Assembly (NCBI RefSeq): GCF_900111825.1
Contig: NZ_FOJM01000017.1
Span: 1 to 64,000 of the forward strand
Source of the DNA: Pedobacter suwonensis
GTDB lineage: Bacteria; Bacteroidota; Bacteroidia; Sphingobacteriales; Sphingobacteriaceae
Length of the DNA stretch: 64,000 bases
Direction: 5' to 3'
The translations under genes and the position numbers were made by a program. The stretch's first letter is position 1. The number at the start of each line of letters is the position of its first letter. The notes under the pieces were generated by a model, which was not told the origin of the DNA, did no database searches, and saw nothing but the letters and a program-made list of their open reading frames with translations. Shown here piece by piece: positions 26,161 to 35,258 of this stretch.

Positions 26161-26392
26161 GAGAGCGATAAAATCGCTCTTTTCATGCATCCTCGTTACA
26201 AACGAGGACGATATCGCAATATAAAAAAACGCCAAAATTAAGCTAAATCCAAGATAAAATTATGGTCCTCGTTTGAAACGAGGATCAGAGAGATCCACAT
26301 TTGTAATGTGGCGCAAATATCTAAAATATAAATAATTAAATAAGCGATAAATCGCGTTTTTCATACATCCTCGTTACAAACGAGGACGATAT
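26161..26392. repeat. Right REP-like palindrome cluster of the RAYT locus
   Basis: Three palindromic units occur in the order A-B-A. Unit A has CCTCGTTACAAACGAGG (26191-26207 and 26369-26385), preceded by a GCGAT/ATCGC hairpin. Unit B has CCTCGTTTGAAACGAGG (26267-26283) then CCACATTTGTAATGTGG (26295-26311). The units are not CRISPR: they are palindromes of different kinds without regular spacers. Confidence 0.9.
26162..26183 (+). terminator. Hairpin after the RAYT gene
   Basis: AGAGCGAT (26162-26169) pairs with ATCGCTCT (26173-26180) around AAA, with TTT following. It is directly after the transposase stop and also forms the outer part of repeat unit A. Confidence 0.75.
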
Positions 26393-26470
26393 TGAGTAGT
26401 TGTAGTACGCGCAACAATATCAGTTATACTATCCCATCGCCCATACCACCTCTTCCATCTTACATCAATC

Positions 26471-26977
26471 CTAGCTCAAATAAACCCGGTCTTCCTCACC
26501 CTCCACATCCATCACTACATCAACATGCTCTTTTAAAACCGTGGCAAGTTCAAGTCCAACAAAATCAGTGGCAATGGGAAAGATTTTATGACTGCGGTCA
26601 ACCAAAACCACCGTGCGGATTTTTTTATGTGGCGTGTTTAAGAAAACACCTAAACCATAAGCAAGGGTTTTACCACTATTCAATACATCATCAACAATAA
26701 TAATCACTTTGTTTTTCCAATGGCTTTCATCCAAATCTGTTGAAGCTACCAGTTTGCTGCTTTCCTTCTGCAGATCGATACGCAACAGCGTAAGTTTAAA
26801 GCCTGAAATCTTTTTAAGCACTTTCTCTAATCTTTGCGCTAATTTATAACCGCGGTCCCAAATACCGGCAAGTACCACTTCTTTCTCGTTCAGGTTATCT
26901 TCCAAAATCTGATAAGCGATACGATCTATTTTTTGCTGAATTTGTTTTTTGTTAAGAATAAGTAATTGCGATGCCAT
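26471..26977 (-). CDS. Phosphoribosyltransferase family protein (PyrR-like)
   Basis: A 168-residue type I phosphoribosyltransferase with the PRPP motif VIIIVDDVLNSGKTL at about residues 91-105 and the hinge GIWDRGYKLAQRLE. Overall length and motif resemble PyrR, the uracil phosphoribosyltransferase and pyrimidine attenuator, but no pyr operon is near. It could also be a general nucleotide salvage enzyme. The single gene is flanked on its 3' side by REP palindromes. Confidence 0.85.
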   Translation of the reverse strand: MASQLLILNKKQIQQKIDRIAYQILEDNLNEKEVVLAGIWDRGYKLAQRLEKVLKKISGFKLTLLRIDLQKESSKLVASTDLDESHWKNKVIIIVDDVLNSGKTLAYGLGVFLNTPHKKIRTVVLVDRSHKIFPIATDFVGLELATVLKEHVDVVMDVEGEEDRVYLS

Positions 26978-27166
26978 TGTATAATCGGATTGAATACAAA
27001 AAGAACGATTTTAAGGATGAAATTCAAACTATTTAAAAAATAATTTCGATCGTTTGCAACGTTTTCGCCAGAGATGCGTCTAATCTGTAACCAAAACGAG
27101 AACCGAAGCCTTGAGATGCAAATATTGAATTTCAACAGCTTCATAATCATTTAACGAAAAACAAAT

Positions 27167-27871
27167 ATGAAAATCTTTATCAAATCATCCGCCATCTTAT
27201 TTATAGTGGCAGCTAGCTACATAGCTAAAGCACAGGAAACCAAAAGTTTCACAGTTAAAAACTTCAGCAGCATTGGGGTAAGTAGCGGAATTGATTTGTA
27301 CTTAACCCAGGGTGGAAGCGAAAGTGTAAATGTAAAAGCTGATTCGGAAATATTAAAAGATATTGTTGTGGAGCAAAGTGGCAGCAATGTTACCATCAAA
27401 TTTAAAGATGGCATCAACTGGGGAAGTATGTTTAAAAACCGTACCATTAAAGCTTACGTCAGTTTTAAAAGCTTAAATGCAATAGCAGCTTCGGGAGGTT
27501 CAGATGTTTTTACACAAAATCAGATCAAGACAGATAAACTTGCCATCCGGTCATCCGGTGGATCGGATCTGAAACTTAGTGTAGTTTGTAAAGATCTATC
27601 TATCCAATCAAGCGGAGGCAGCGACATTGATTTAAAAGGAAAAGCAGAAAATATGACCATTCAATCCAGTGGCGGTAGCGATATCGATGCTTATGAATTA
27701 ATTGCAGATTATGCAAAGGTCCAGGCTTCTGGTGGTTCTGATGTAAATCTTTACGTAAACAAAGGCTTGGAAGCAAGTGCAAGTGGCGGTGGCGATGTAA
27801 GTTATAAGGGGAACGCGTCACTTAAAAAAACATCAAGCTCAAAAAGTGGGGATGTGCACCACGTAAATTAA
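27167..27871 (+). CDS. Head-GIN domain secreted protein (DUF2807)
   Basis: The 234-residue protein has a signal peptide (residues 1-22, ...IAKA/Q). The DUF2807 right-handed beta-helix follows, with the regular repeat SSGGSD seen at least six times. The FSSIGVSSGIDLYLTQG start is typical of the family. These proteins are found in the envelope of Bacteroidota and may bind surfaces or polymers, but the function is unknown. A hairpin terminator follows the gene. Confidence 0.9.
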   Translation: MKIFIKSSAILFIVAASYIAKAQETKSFTVKNFSSIGVSSGIDLYLTQGGSESVNVKADSEILKDIVVEQSGSNVTIKFKDGINWGSMFKNRTIKAYVSFKSLNAIAASGGSDVFTQNQIKTDKLAIRSSGGSDLKLSVVCKDLSIQSSGGSDIDLKGKAENMTIQSSGGSDIDAYELIADYAKVQASGGSDVNLYVNKGLEASASGGGDVSYKGNASLKKTSSSKSGDVHHVN

Positions 27872-27895
27872 AAGTTTAGTTTAGTTAATGATAGG

Positions 27896-27929
27896 CGCTG
27901 CTCTGTGGATGCAAGCAGCGTCTTCTTTA
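27896..27929 (+). terminator. Hairpin terminator after the head-GIN gene
   Basis: CGCTGCT (27896-27902) pairs with AGCAGCG (27914-27920), followed by a T-rich stretch, 24 bases beyond the stop. Confidence 0.7.
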
Positions 27930-28013
27930 TAAAAAAATTCCCAGATACTCGAAGATTATACAGATTCTGGCTATTATTGGCATTGGCACATAAATCTTTA
28001 CCCCTCCATCGTT

Positions 28014-28427
28014 CTACCCTCTAACTCTTTTATACGGATAATAAATAAAGTTAGCACCTTCAGGAACGATCACGAATACACACATAAAGTCTTCCGGTTT
28101 CTTATAAACTTTTAAGAATGGTTCTTTTTTCTCCTTGCTTATAATTCCTTTTTCTACAAATTCTTCTAATGTAGAGGCTTGTATGGTCCAATTGGTATTG
28201 AGCTCTTCTTTATTTAAAATCACTTCACCAATATTTACCTCGTGCTGATGAGCAATGAAAATCGGATTCGCAGAAATCCCTTCAACCATAATCTCAATGG
28301 CCACTTCTTTGATCGCATCAGCATAAAACTCCAGGTCTTTTTCTAAGCTTATCAGTGGACTTTCCTGTTTACGTTGTGGCGCCCCACTATCTTCTGGTGT
28401 TGCACTTAATAATTCTTCTCTATCCAT
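28014..28427 (-). CDS. Conserved hypothetical protein
   Basis: A 137-residue soluble protein. After a charged N-terminal tail (residues 1-30), a compact alpha/beta domain includes IEIMVEGISANPIFIAHQHEVNIG and a C-terminal VFVIVPEGANFIYYPYKR. It has no signal peptide or membrane segment. It lies downstream of rlmD on the same strand with a 68-base gap. I do not recognise a named family. Confidence 0.75.
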   Translation of the reverse strand: MDREELLSATPEDSGAPQRKQESPLISLEKDLEFYADAIKEVAIEIMVEGISANPIFIAHQHEVNIGEVILNKEELNTNWTIQASTLEEFVEKGIISKEKKEPFLKVYKKPEDFMCVFVIVPEGANFIYYPYKRVRG

Positions 28428-28495
28428 TTCTTTGTTGTTGGAGGGTTTAAATGTTAGACCGTTTAAAGCCCATCAAACCTCTTCCATTTTACATT

Positions 28496-29908
28496 TTACG
28501 CCTTTAATCTCAAAAGTACCACATTCTCTACATGCTGCGTATGCGGAAACATATCTACCGGCTTAATGCGGGCTACATCATATTTTTCCTTTAACAGTTC
28601 GAGGTCTCTGGCCTGTGTTGCGGCATTACAGCTAACATAAACTATTTTTTCAGCTTCCATTTCCAATAATCTCTGCACCACATCTGCATGCATTCCCGCA
28701 CGTGGCGGATCGGTGATTACTACATCAGGCTTACCATGGGCCGATATAAATTCGGAAGTAAGAATGTCTTTCATGTCACCGGCATAAAAGATCGTATTAT
28801 CAATTCCGTTGAGTTCAGAATTGAACTTAGCATCTTCAATCGCGGTAGGTACATATTCTACGCCTACCACCTGTTTTACATTTCGGGCCACAAAGTTGGC
28901 AATTGTTCCTGCCCCGGTGTACAAATCATAAACCAGTTCGTCACCTTTAAATCCGGCAAATTCCCTGGTAATTTTATAGAGTTCGAAGGCTTGTTCAGAA
29001 TTGGTCTGGTAAAAAGATTTTACCCCGATTTTAAAGCGGATGCCATCCATTTCTTCGAAAATATGATCGCGACCAGAGAAAACTACGACATCCTGATCAA
29101 AAATAGTATCGTTTTTCTTTTGGTTAATAATATAAAGTAAAGAGGTAATTTGCGGGAATCCATTTTTTAGAAACCCCATTAAACCATCAACCTGTGTTTG
29201 TTCAGGATAAGCAAATACCACCGCCACCATTACTTCTCCTGTACTGGAAGTACGGATAATCAGGTTACGCAAAACGCCCTCATGGTTACGCAGATCGTAA
29301 AAAGACAACTCATTTTCCAAAGCATATTTACGGACAGCGTTTCTGATGGAGTTGGAGGGTTCATCCTGTAAATAACAATGTTCGATATCTAAAATTTTAT
29401 CGAAACGTAAGGGTACGTGAAAACCCAATGCGTTCATATCAAAATCTTCATCGCGTTCTACATCAGTTTTCTCCAACCAACGTTTGTTCGAGAAAGTAAA
29501 TTCTAATTTATTGCGGTAATATCTGTTTTTTGCAGAACCCAGAATCGGTTCTGAGCCAGAGGTATCTATTTTGCCTAAGCGCTGTAAAGCTGCCTCAACA
29601 TTTTTCTGCTTAAACTTTAATTGAGCATCGTAACCCATGTGCTGCCATTTACAACCACCACAGGTTCCGAAATGAGGACAAAAAGGATCAGTACGCAATG
29701 CTGATTTTTCATGCAACTGATCAATGATTGCTTCTGCAAAATTCTTTTTCTTTTTGGTCAACCGCACATCTACTACATCACCAGGAACAGCTTTATCCAC
29801 AAAGATGACCAATTCATCAGCCTTGCCAACACCTTTTCCTTCTTCAGCAATATCAATTATTTGTACGTTTGGAACAATAGTTACCGTACCAGGTTTTCTT
29901 CTACTCAT
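28496..29908 (-). CDS. rlmD: 23S rRNA (uracil-C5)-methyltransferase, RlmD type
   Basis: The 470-residue SAM-dependent RNA methyltransferase has an N-terminal TRAM domain (about 10-65). An Fe-S cluster stretch, FCPHFGTCGGCKWQHM, has Cys77, Cys83 and Cys86. SFYQTNSEQAF, DLYTGAGTIANF, the catalytic YVSCN, and DPPRAG follow. I chose the ATG at 29908 (MSRRKPG). A TATCTTTG promoter box sits 7 bases upstream, inside the longer open frame that would start at 30052, so that extension is not translated. The exact target could be U1939 or U747. Confidence 0.93.
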   Translation of the reverse strand: MSRRKPGTVTIVPNVQIIDIAEEGKGVGKADELVIFVDKAVPGDVVDVRLTKKKKNFAEAIIDQLHEKSALRTDPFCPHFGTCGGCKWQHMGYDAQLKFKQKNVEAALQRLGKIDTSGSEPILGSAKNRYYRNKLEFTFSNKRWLEKTDVERDEDFDMNALGFHVPLRFDKILDIEHCYLQDEPSNSIRNAVRKYALENELSFYDLRNHEGVLRNLIIRTSSTGEVMVAVVFAYPEQTQVDGLMGFLKNGFPQITSLLYIINQKKNDTIFDQDVVVFSGRDHIFEEMDGIRFKIGVKSFYQTNSEQAFELYKITREFAGFKGDELVYDLYTGAGTIANFVARNVKQVVGVEYVPTAIEDAKFNSELNGIDNTIFYAGDMKDILTSEFISAHGKPDVVITDPPRAGMHADVVQRLLEMEAEKIVYVSCNAATQARDLELLKEKYDVARIKPVDMFPHTQHVENVVLLRLKA

Positions 29909-29915
29909 TATTTTG

Positions 29916-29923
29916 CAAAGATA
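29916..29923 (-). promoter_or_regulatory. -7 box (TATCTTTG) directly before rlmD
   Basis: On the minus strand this reads TATCTTTG, an exact TAnnTTTG match, ending seven bases before the ATG. It fixes the rlmD start and predicts a leaderless or nearly leaderless mRNA. Confidence 0.6.
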
Positions 29924-30405
29924 GGAAAAAGAGGTTGAAGGTGTAGGACAGAAAGACAGAAGGCTTAAAAACTGTCGGTCAAAAAGATTGAAACCAGCAA
30001 TAAAGAGCGCGATAGACTGAAGAACCAGAAAAATCAAGCCATAACTTTCCACCCGGAAGCTGATGCTTCTTCAATAATTATGGCTTTAAAAAATTATTTT
30101 CCAAAAAATCTAAATGCTGCGTCCCAAAAGCCGCCCAACCAGTTAAATTTTAGGTCGAATTTTTCATCCACTTGTACAGAAAACTCTAGTATCTCCTTGC
30201 TCATGATAAAAAACGAATCTATTTAAGCAATAATACAAAATTCAGACCAAAAACCAAAACGGTATAGGTTAATTTTCTGTTAATCTTTTATCAGAAAGAT
30301 AAAGATTTTGCTTTCTTTCTTTTAATTTAAATATCCCACTGATTTCTAAATACTTATTTGATAACTAAATATAAATCCGTAACTTAATATATCATTTACA
30401 TAAAA
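29924..30405. other. Gap between rlmD and the DoxX gene
   Basis: Apart from the possible 36-residue gene (30094-30204) and an imperfect inverted repeat near 30039-30087, nothing is seen. The AT-rich end probably holds the DoxX promoter. Confidence 0.5.
30094..30204 (-). CDS. Possible small protein, 36 residues
   Basis: This minus-strand frame, too short for usual cut-offs, starts MSKEILEFSVQVDEKFDLK and ends FRFFGK. It is rich in aromatic residues (NWLGGFWDAAFRFFGK) in the second half, which looks like an amphipathic segment. It lies alone in a 497-base gap. A repeat AAGCCATAA...TTATGGCTT at about 30039-30087 follows it. No homology can be checked here, so coding is a suggestion. Confidence 0.45.
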   Translation of the reverse strand: MSKEILEFSVQVDEKFDLKFNWLGGFWDAAFRFFGK

Positions 30406-30876
30406 ATGGAGGTTCGTATGAACGTTATCCGTAAAATTGAACATTGGGGAGATGTTCATCACGCAAAATGGCTGGATTATCTTCGGATTGTACTTGGCCT
30501 GATCATTTTTGGAAAAGGTGTTTCTTTTGTCAGCGACACCTCTGTTCTTCAGAACATGATTACACAAAACAACGTATTTGGTTTTTCAGGCATGTTGATC
30601 AGTGTTGCCATTCATGTTGTCGCATTTGCACATTTAGTCGGTGGTATTTTGATCACTTTAGGTTTAGTTACCCGCTTTGCAGTCGTTATTCAGCTTCCAA
30701 TTTTATTGTTTGCCGTATTTTTCGTTAACCTTACTATAGGATTCTCACCCCTGAATTCAGAACTCTGGTTCTCCGTGTTAATTTTATTTCTTCTTATCAT
30801 TTTTTGGGTAGTTGGCTCTGGACCACTATCGGTTGATGAAGGATTAAAACGTAAAATGGGAAAGCGTTACGACTAA
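30406..30876 (+). CDS. DoxX-family membrane protein
   Basis: A 156-residue protein with four transmembrane helices (about 26-40, 60-82, 85-105, 118-138) in the DoxX fold. The family occurs in many bacteria, sometimes as part of quinone or thiol redox systems; no role can be given here. Two in-frame starts exist, 30406 and 30418. The second is preceded by GGAGG at a good distance, unusual for this genome, so the start may be 30418 (MNVIRKIEHW). Confidence 0.85.
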   Translation: MEVRMNVIRKIEHWGDVHHAKWLDYLRIVLGLIIFGKGVSFVSDTSVLQNMITQNNVFGFSGMLISVAIHVVAFAHLVGGILITLGLVTRFAVVIQLPILLFAVFFVNLTIGFSPLNSELWFSVLILFLLIIFWVVGSGPLSVDEGLKRKMGKRYD

Positions 30877-30912
30877 ACAACATTAAATTCTTAGTATCTT
30901 TCGTTTTTACTA

Positions 30913-32625
30913 ATGATCATGAAAACGAAGATACTTTTTCTACTGCTTTTAGCGGGCGTTACCTGTTATGCGCAAAACACGACAGATGGATTTTTCAAAA
31001 TGACAAGAGCAGGGTTTCAGGAAAAAAATGCCTACGAAACAACGGCCTTTGTAGAAAAATACTTTCGTGTACCTGGCAATACTGGCTTTAACGCCAGTAT
31101 TCATTACGTTGAAAACATCCTTAAAAAGGCTGGTTTTGTAGAACAGAAAAAAAATGAGTTTGAAGCGCCCTTAACTTATCGGATTGAAAAAAGAGCGATG
31201 AAAAATAACACCTGGGAGCCTATTGATGCCAATATCAATATTATAGGTGAGACACAACCGCTTATTTCTTATAAAACCAACCGTAACATGATTCCCATTA
31301 ATTGTGGCTCAACTGCTGCTGCTGCTGGTGTAACGGCTAACGTGGTTTACATCGAAAAAATAGTTGCAGCAGAAATAGAAAAGATGGATTTGAAAGGAAA
31401 AATCCTGTTTTCTGAAAATAATCCATCGCGTTTACTACAAATCGCAACTAAAGCAGGGGCCATTGGGGTTTTAGGCTATTCAATGCCAAAATACACCCAA
31501 CCGGAAATTCATCAAACTTCTATTCAGTTTGGCAGCATGAAAGCCAATAGCGAAGTGTGGACATTGCTCCTTTCCTATGCAGCAAAAGAAAAGTTAAAAG
31601 CCGCTTGCCTAAAAGGTGATACTAAATTAAAAGTCAATATTCAGACTAAAATATATCCTTCCGAAGAATTAACCATTGTGGCAAATGTTAAAGGCAGTAC
31701 AAATCCTGATGAACGTTTTGTTTTCAGTGCACATGTTCAGGAGCCTGGTGCAAACGATAATGCCAGTGGTGTTGGCACATTAGCAGAAATGGCAAGATTA
31801 ACTGCAGAACTGTATCAGGCAAAAAAGATAAAACCTGAACGCAGCTTGACCTTTTTATGGGGCGATGAAATCGTATCAACTAGAAGATATATTACCGAGG
31901 ATACCACGAGAGCCAAAGGCATTATGTGGGGAATGAGTCTAGATATGGTTGGCGAAGACACCAAAAAAACCGGTGGCTCTTTCTTAATCGAAAAAATGCC
32001 CGATCCATCAGCAATTTGGACAAGAGGTATGGATAAACATACTGAATGGGGCGCTGGTGATGTGAGTGAGAAAGATCTTTTCCCGCATTATTTCAACGAT
32101 TTTATTTTCGATATCTGTAAAGCACAGGGTAAATTTGCCAATTGGACGGTTAACTATAATCCTTTTGAGGGCGGCAGCGACCACACTCCGTTTTTACAAA
32201 ATAAAATACCAGGTTTGCTGATGTGGCACTTTACCGATGTATTTTATCATACCGATAATGATAGAATCGATAAAGTTTCGGCAACAGAGATGAAAAACGT
32301 CGGCATCAGTAGTTTAACTGCGGCCTATACCTTAATTTCTGCAGACGAAAATACGGCTATTGCTACTGTTTATCAAGTTAAAGAAGATGCGCTGATCCGC
32401 TTAAAAACAGAATTTGAGCTCAGCAAAAAAGCAATTGCGAATGGAAAATCGGCAGATGATGAGAAACATATTATTGAGGTTTGGGGCAAATGGTACGTTG
32501 ATGCATTGGCAACCATCAATAAAATGCCCGTTAAAACAGAAACTACGAGAGTAGGTTCGTCCATTAAATTTGCCACTAATGAGATCGAAAAACAGACAAA
32601 AGCGTATCTGGAGGAATTGAGATAG
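30913..32625 (+). CDS. M28-family zinc peptidase with PA domain, secreted
   Basis: The 570-residue exported aminopeptidase-like protein has a signal peptide in residues 1-20 (or from 30919, MKTKILFL). A PA-type insert (about 110-210) is followed by the M28 catalytic domain with zinc ligands: His274 and Asp in AHVQEPGANDNASG, Glu in WGDE (317-319), and His424 in EGGSDHTPF. Substrate is unknown. The gene ends one base before the convergent RhuM-Fic gene. It could start at either 30913 or 30919. Confidence 0.9.
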   Translation: MIMKTKILFLLLLAGVTCYAQNTTDGFFKMTRAGFQEKNAYETTAFVEKYFRVPGNTGFNASIHYVENILKKAGFVEQKKNEFEAPLTYRIEKRAMKNNTWEPIDANINIIGETQPLISYKTNRNMIPINCGSTAAAAGVTANVVYIEKIVAAEIEKMDLKGKILFSENNPSRLLQIATKAGAIGVLGYSMPKYTQPEIHQTSIQFGSMKANSEVWTLLLSYAAKEKLKAACLKGDTKLKVNIQTKIYPSEELTIVANVKGSTNPDERFVFSAHVQEPGANDNASGVGTLAEMARLTAELYQAKKIKPERSLTFLWGDEIVSTRRYITEDTTRAKGIMWGMSLDMVGEDTKKTGGSFLIEKMPDPSAIWTRGMDKHTEWGAGDVSEKDLFPHYFNDFIFDICKAQGKFANWTVNYNPFEGGSDHTPFLQNKIPGLLMWHFTDVFYHTDNDRIDKVSATEMKNVGISSLTAAYTLISADENTAIATVYQVKEDALIRLKTEFELSKKAIANGKSADDEKHIIEVWGKWYVDALATINKMPVKTETTRVGSSIKFATNEIEKQTKAYLEELR

Positions 32626-32626
32626 G

Positions 32627-33619
32627 TTAATTTTTATAGTTGATCAAATTAATAATTACTTTAACCATCATTTCCTTTTCTTTAGGATCACTTTCTGCTA
32701 TGAGTAAGGTGAGTGCAACCAACGCGTTATCGGCAATTCTTTTTGTGCCATCTTCTCGATAGAGCATTTTATTTTTATCTAGAAACCAAACAAATAAAAA
32801 GGCAGCGATCCGTTTATTGCCATCAGAAAATGAATGGTTTTTTACTACAAAATATAATAGATTTGCCGCCTTTTCTTCCATACTCGGATAAAGTTCTTCC
32901 CCATCAAATGTTTGATAAATGGTGTACAATGAACTTTTAAATGACTGATCTTTTTCATTTCCAAAAAGTTTGCTTCCACCAAATTTCACTCTCAAATCTT
33001 CTATTGCTTCAAGTGCAGAATTGTAATCTATTCTAAAATCACCCTTATGGCCAGAAACTTCATTTTCTAACTGTTGATGGTCGTAACGGTCAAGAACATC
33101 TAAAGCATAAACATAATCTGTAAGAATTTTAAAAGTATCTTTTAATTCTTCATTATTAAGCATGTGGCTATTTTGAACAGCATTAACCAACTTAATGGCT
33201 TGCTTTAATTCAATGAGTTGCTGGCTTTGTTCTTGTAATCTTTTGTAATTTAAGGCATATCCATTTAGTAGATAATCTTTTAAAATCTGGTTAGCCCATA
33301 TACGAAATTTTGTTCCCTCAACCGATTTTACCCGATAGCCAACTGATATAACCACATCTAAAGAATAAAATTCGATTTCTCTGCTAACTGACCTATTACC
33401 TTCTTTTTGAACTGTCAAGGATTTCTTGACAGTTGAACTTTTATCCAGTTCATTTTCAGTAAATATATTCTTAATGTGGAGACTAATATTTTGTTTAGTT
33501 TTGTTAAAAAGCAGTTGCATCTGCTGTTGAGTAAGCCAAACAGTATCATTACCGAAAACCACTTCTATTGCTGGCAGTCCTGCTTCATTTTTATAAATAA
33601 TAATTTCATCCTTAGTCAT
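32627..33619 (-). CDS. RhuM-family N-terminal domain fused to Fic/Doc domain
   Basis: The 330-residue protein has two parts. Residues about 1-110 are RhuM-like (WLTQQQMQLLFNKTKQNISLHI, then SLDVVISVGYRVKS), which resembles DNA-binding or virulence RhuM proteins. Residues about 190-330 form a Fic/Doc-type domain with HSFSDGNKR at 262-270 (HxFx[D]GNxR), whose His is catalytic for AMPylation or phosphorylation. No antitoxin motif is evident beside it. It sits between a peptidase gene (gap of one base) and a divergent desaturase (39 bases), suggesting insertion. The target is unknown. Confidence 0.85.
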   Translation of the reverse strand: MTKDEIIIYKNEAGLPAIEVVFGNDTVWLTQQQMQLLFNKTKQNISLHIKNIFTENELDKSSTVKKSLTVQKEGNRSVSREIEFYSLDVVISVGYRVKSVEGTKFRIWANQILKDYLLNGYALNYKRLQEQSQQLIELKQAIKLVNAVQNSHMLNNEELKDTFKILTDYVYALDVLDRYDHQQLENEVSGHKGDFRIDYNSALEAIEDLRVKFGGSKLFGNEKDQSFKSSLYTIYQTFDGEELYPSMEEKAANLLYFVVKNHSFSDGNKRIAAFLFVWFLDKNKMLYREDGTKRIADNALVALTLLIAESDPKEKEMMVKVIINLINYKN

Positions 33620-33658
33620 TGCGTCAAGTTAGTAAAATATTTATGCTATTTTCGTATT

Positions 33659-35143
33659 ATGCCTAAACCAAAAGCCATAATTATCGGAGCCGGAATCGCG
33701 GGAATTGCTTCTGCCATTCGCCTCGCTATTAAAGGTTATCAAGTTGATGTTTTTGAAGCCAACTCAAAAGCCGGAGGTAAACTAGGGGAAATAAAAACGA
33801 ATGGTTTCAGGTTTGATGCAGGTCCAAGTCTTTTTACCATGCCACAATATGTAGATGAACTCTTTAAACTGGCCGGGAAAGATCCTGAAGATTATTTTAA
33901 ATACATTAAATTAAAAGAAATCTGCCGTTACTTTTATGAAGATGGTTTAAGGCTAAATGCCACCGCTGATCTTGACAAATTTGCCCGGGATATTGAAGAA
34001 AAAACCCATTCAACCGCAGCTGAAGTACAGCGTTATTTAAAAAAAAGCGAGACAATCTATGACGTTACACATCGCGTTTTTTTAGAAAGGAGTTTACATA
34101 AACTTAAAAGTTACCTGCATTGGGATACTTTAAAATCGATATTCCGTTTTGGTCAGATTGATGCTTTCAGAACACAGGCTATGGCAAACCAGGCATTTTT
34201 TAAAGACGGGCGCATTACCCAGCTTTTTAACCGGTACGCTACATATAATGGTTCAGACCCCTATCAGGCACCAGCTACACTAAATGTAATTCCGCATTTT
34301 GAATATCATTTTGGTGCTTTTATCCCAAAAGATGGAATGTATGGTATTGTAAGCGCTTTAGTAAAATTGGCTGAAGAACTGGCCATTAGGTTTCATTACA
34401 GCCAGAAAGTTGAAGAAATTCTATACACCGATGCAGGCAAACCTAAAACAAAGGGTGTTAAAGTTAACGATAAAATCTACAAAGCAGACATCGTAATCTC
34501 TAACCTCGATATCTGGTTTACTTATAAAAATTTATTGAAAGGCATAGCAGAGCCGAAAAAACTATTAACGCAGGAACGAAGTAGTTCGGCCTTAATTTTC
34601 TACTGGGGCATGGACAGCAATTATAGTGAGCTAGGCCTGCACAACATTTTCTTTACCGAAGATTATCAAAAGGAATTTAATGCCATCTGGAAAGATAAAA
34701 CCGTGAGCAGCGACCCTACCGTTTACATTAACATCAGTTCTAAACACATCAGAACGGATGCACCAGCCCATGCTGAGAATTGGTTTGTGATGATTAATGT
34801 ACCTGCCAATACCGGACAAAACTGGGATCAGTTGATCAAGGAAGCGAAGGTAAATATCATCAAAAAAATCAGCCGGATTTTAAACCGGAACATTGAAAAA
34901 GATATCATTTGCGAACAAATCCTTGATCCAAGAACTATTGAAAGCAAAACAGGATCATATCAGGGCGCTTTATATGGCAATAGCTCCAACAATCAGTTTT
35001 CAGCATTTTTAAGGCACTCCAACTTCAGTTCTAAAGTGAAGAATCTTTACTTCTGCGGTGGTAGCGTACATCCAGGTGGCGGAATCCCATTGGCTTTATT
35101 ATCTGCTAAGATTATTGATGATGATATTCGTTTAGTGGTTTAA
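33659..35143 (+). CDS. CrtI-family carotenoid desaturase, CrtD-like
   Basis: The 494-residue FAD enzyme has the N-terminal motif AIIIGAGIAGIASAIRLA (5-22), FDAGPSLFTMP, and a C-terminal FCGGSVHPGGGIPLALLSA motif. RYATYNGSDPYQAPATLN and the PKDGMYGIVSALVKLAEELA stretch are closer to 1-hydroxycarotenoid 3,4-desaturases (CrtD) than to phytoene desaturase, though I cannot align them. I chose the ATG at 33659; a TATTTTCG box lies four bases before it, and the longer frame from 33476 is antisense to the RhuM-Fic gene. Its role is likely in the same carotenoid pathway as crtW and cruF, 9 kb away. Confidence 0.88.
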   Translation: MPKPKAIIIGAGIAGIASAIRLAIKGYQVDVFEANSKAGGKLGEIKTNGFRFDAGPSLFTMPQYVDELFKLAGKDPEDYFKYIKLKEICRYFYEDGLRLNATADLDKFARDIEEKTHSTAAEVQRYLKKSETIYDVTHRVFLERSLHKLKSYLHWDTLKSIFRFGQIDAFRTQAMANQAFFKDGRITQLFNRYATYNGSDPYQAPATLNVIPHFEYHFGAFIPKDGMYGIVSALVKLAEELAIRFHYSQKVEEILYTDAGKPKTKGVKVNDKIYKADIVISNLDIWFTYKNLLKGIAEPKKLLTQERSSSALIFYWGMDSNYSELGLHNIFFTEDYQKEFNAIWKDKTVSSDPTVYINISSKHIRTDAPAHAENWFVMINVPANTGQNWDQLIKEAKVNIIKKISRILNRNIEKDIICEQILDPRTIESKTGSYQGALYGNSSNNQFSAFLRHSNFSSKVKNLYFCGGSVHPGGGIPLALLSAKIIDDDIRLVV

Positions 35144-35258
35144 TAGTTCATAGCCATTGGGTCAATGGTTTGATGGTCTATAGTTGATCGCTTACGACCT
35201 ATCGCAATATTGCTAAAAGCGATTAATCAACTGAAAACTAAAGACTATGGACTGCAGA

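Noticed and set aside
26161..26392. Possible CRISPR array
   Set aside because: The repeats are palindromes of two types without regular spacers, and no cas genes are near; they belong to the RAYT locus.
29909..30052. N-terminal extension of RlmD
   Set aside because: Hydrophobic, unlike the family, and contains the promoter box.
33476..33658. N-terminal extension of the CrtD-like desaturase
   Set aside because: Antisense to the RhuM-Fic gene; the FAD motif begins only after 33659.
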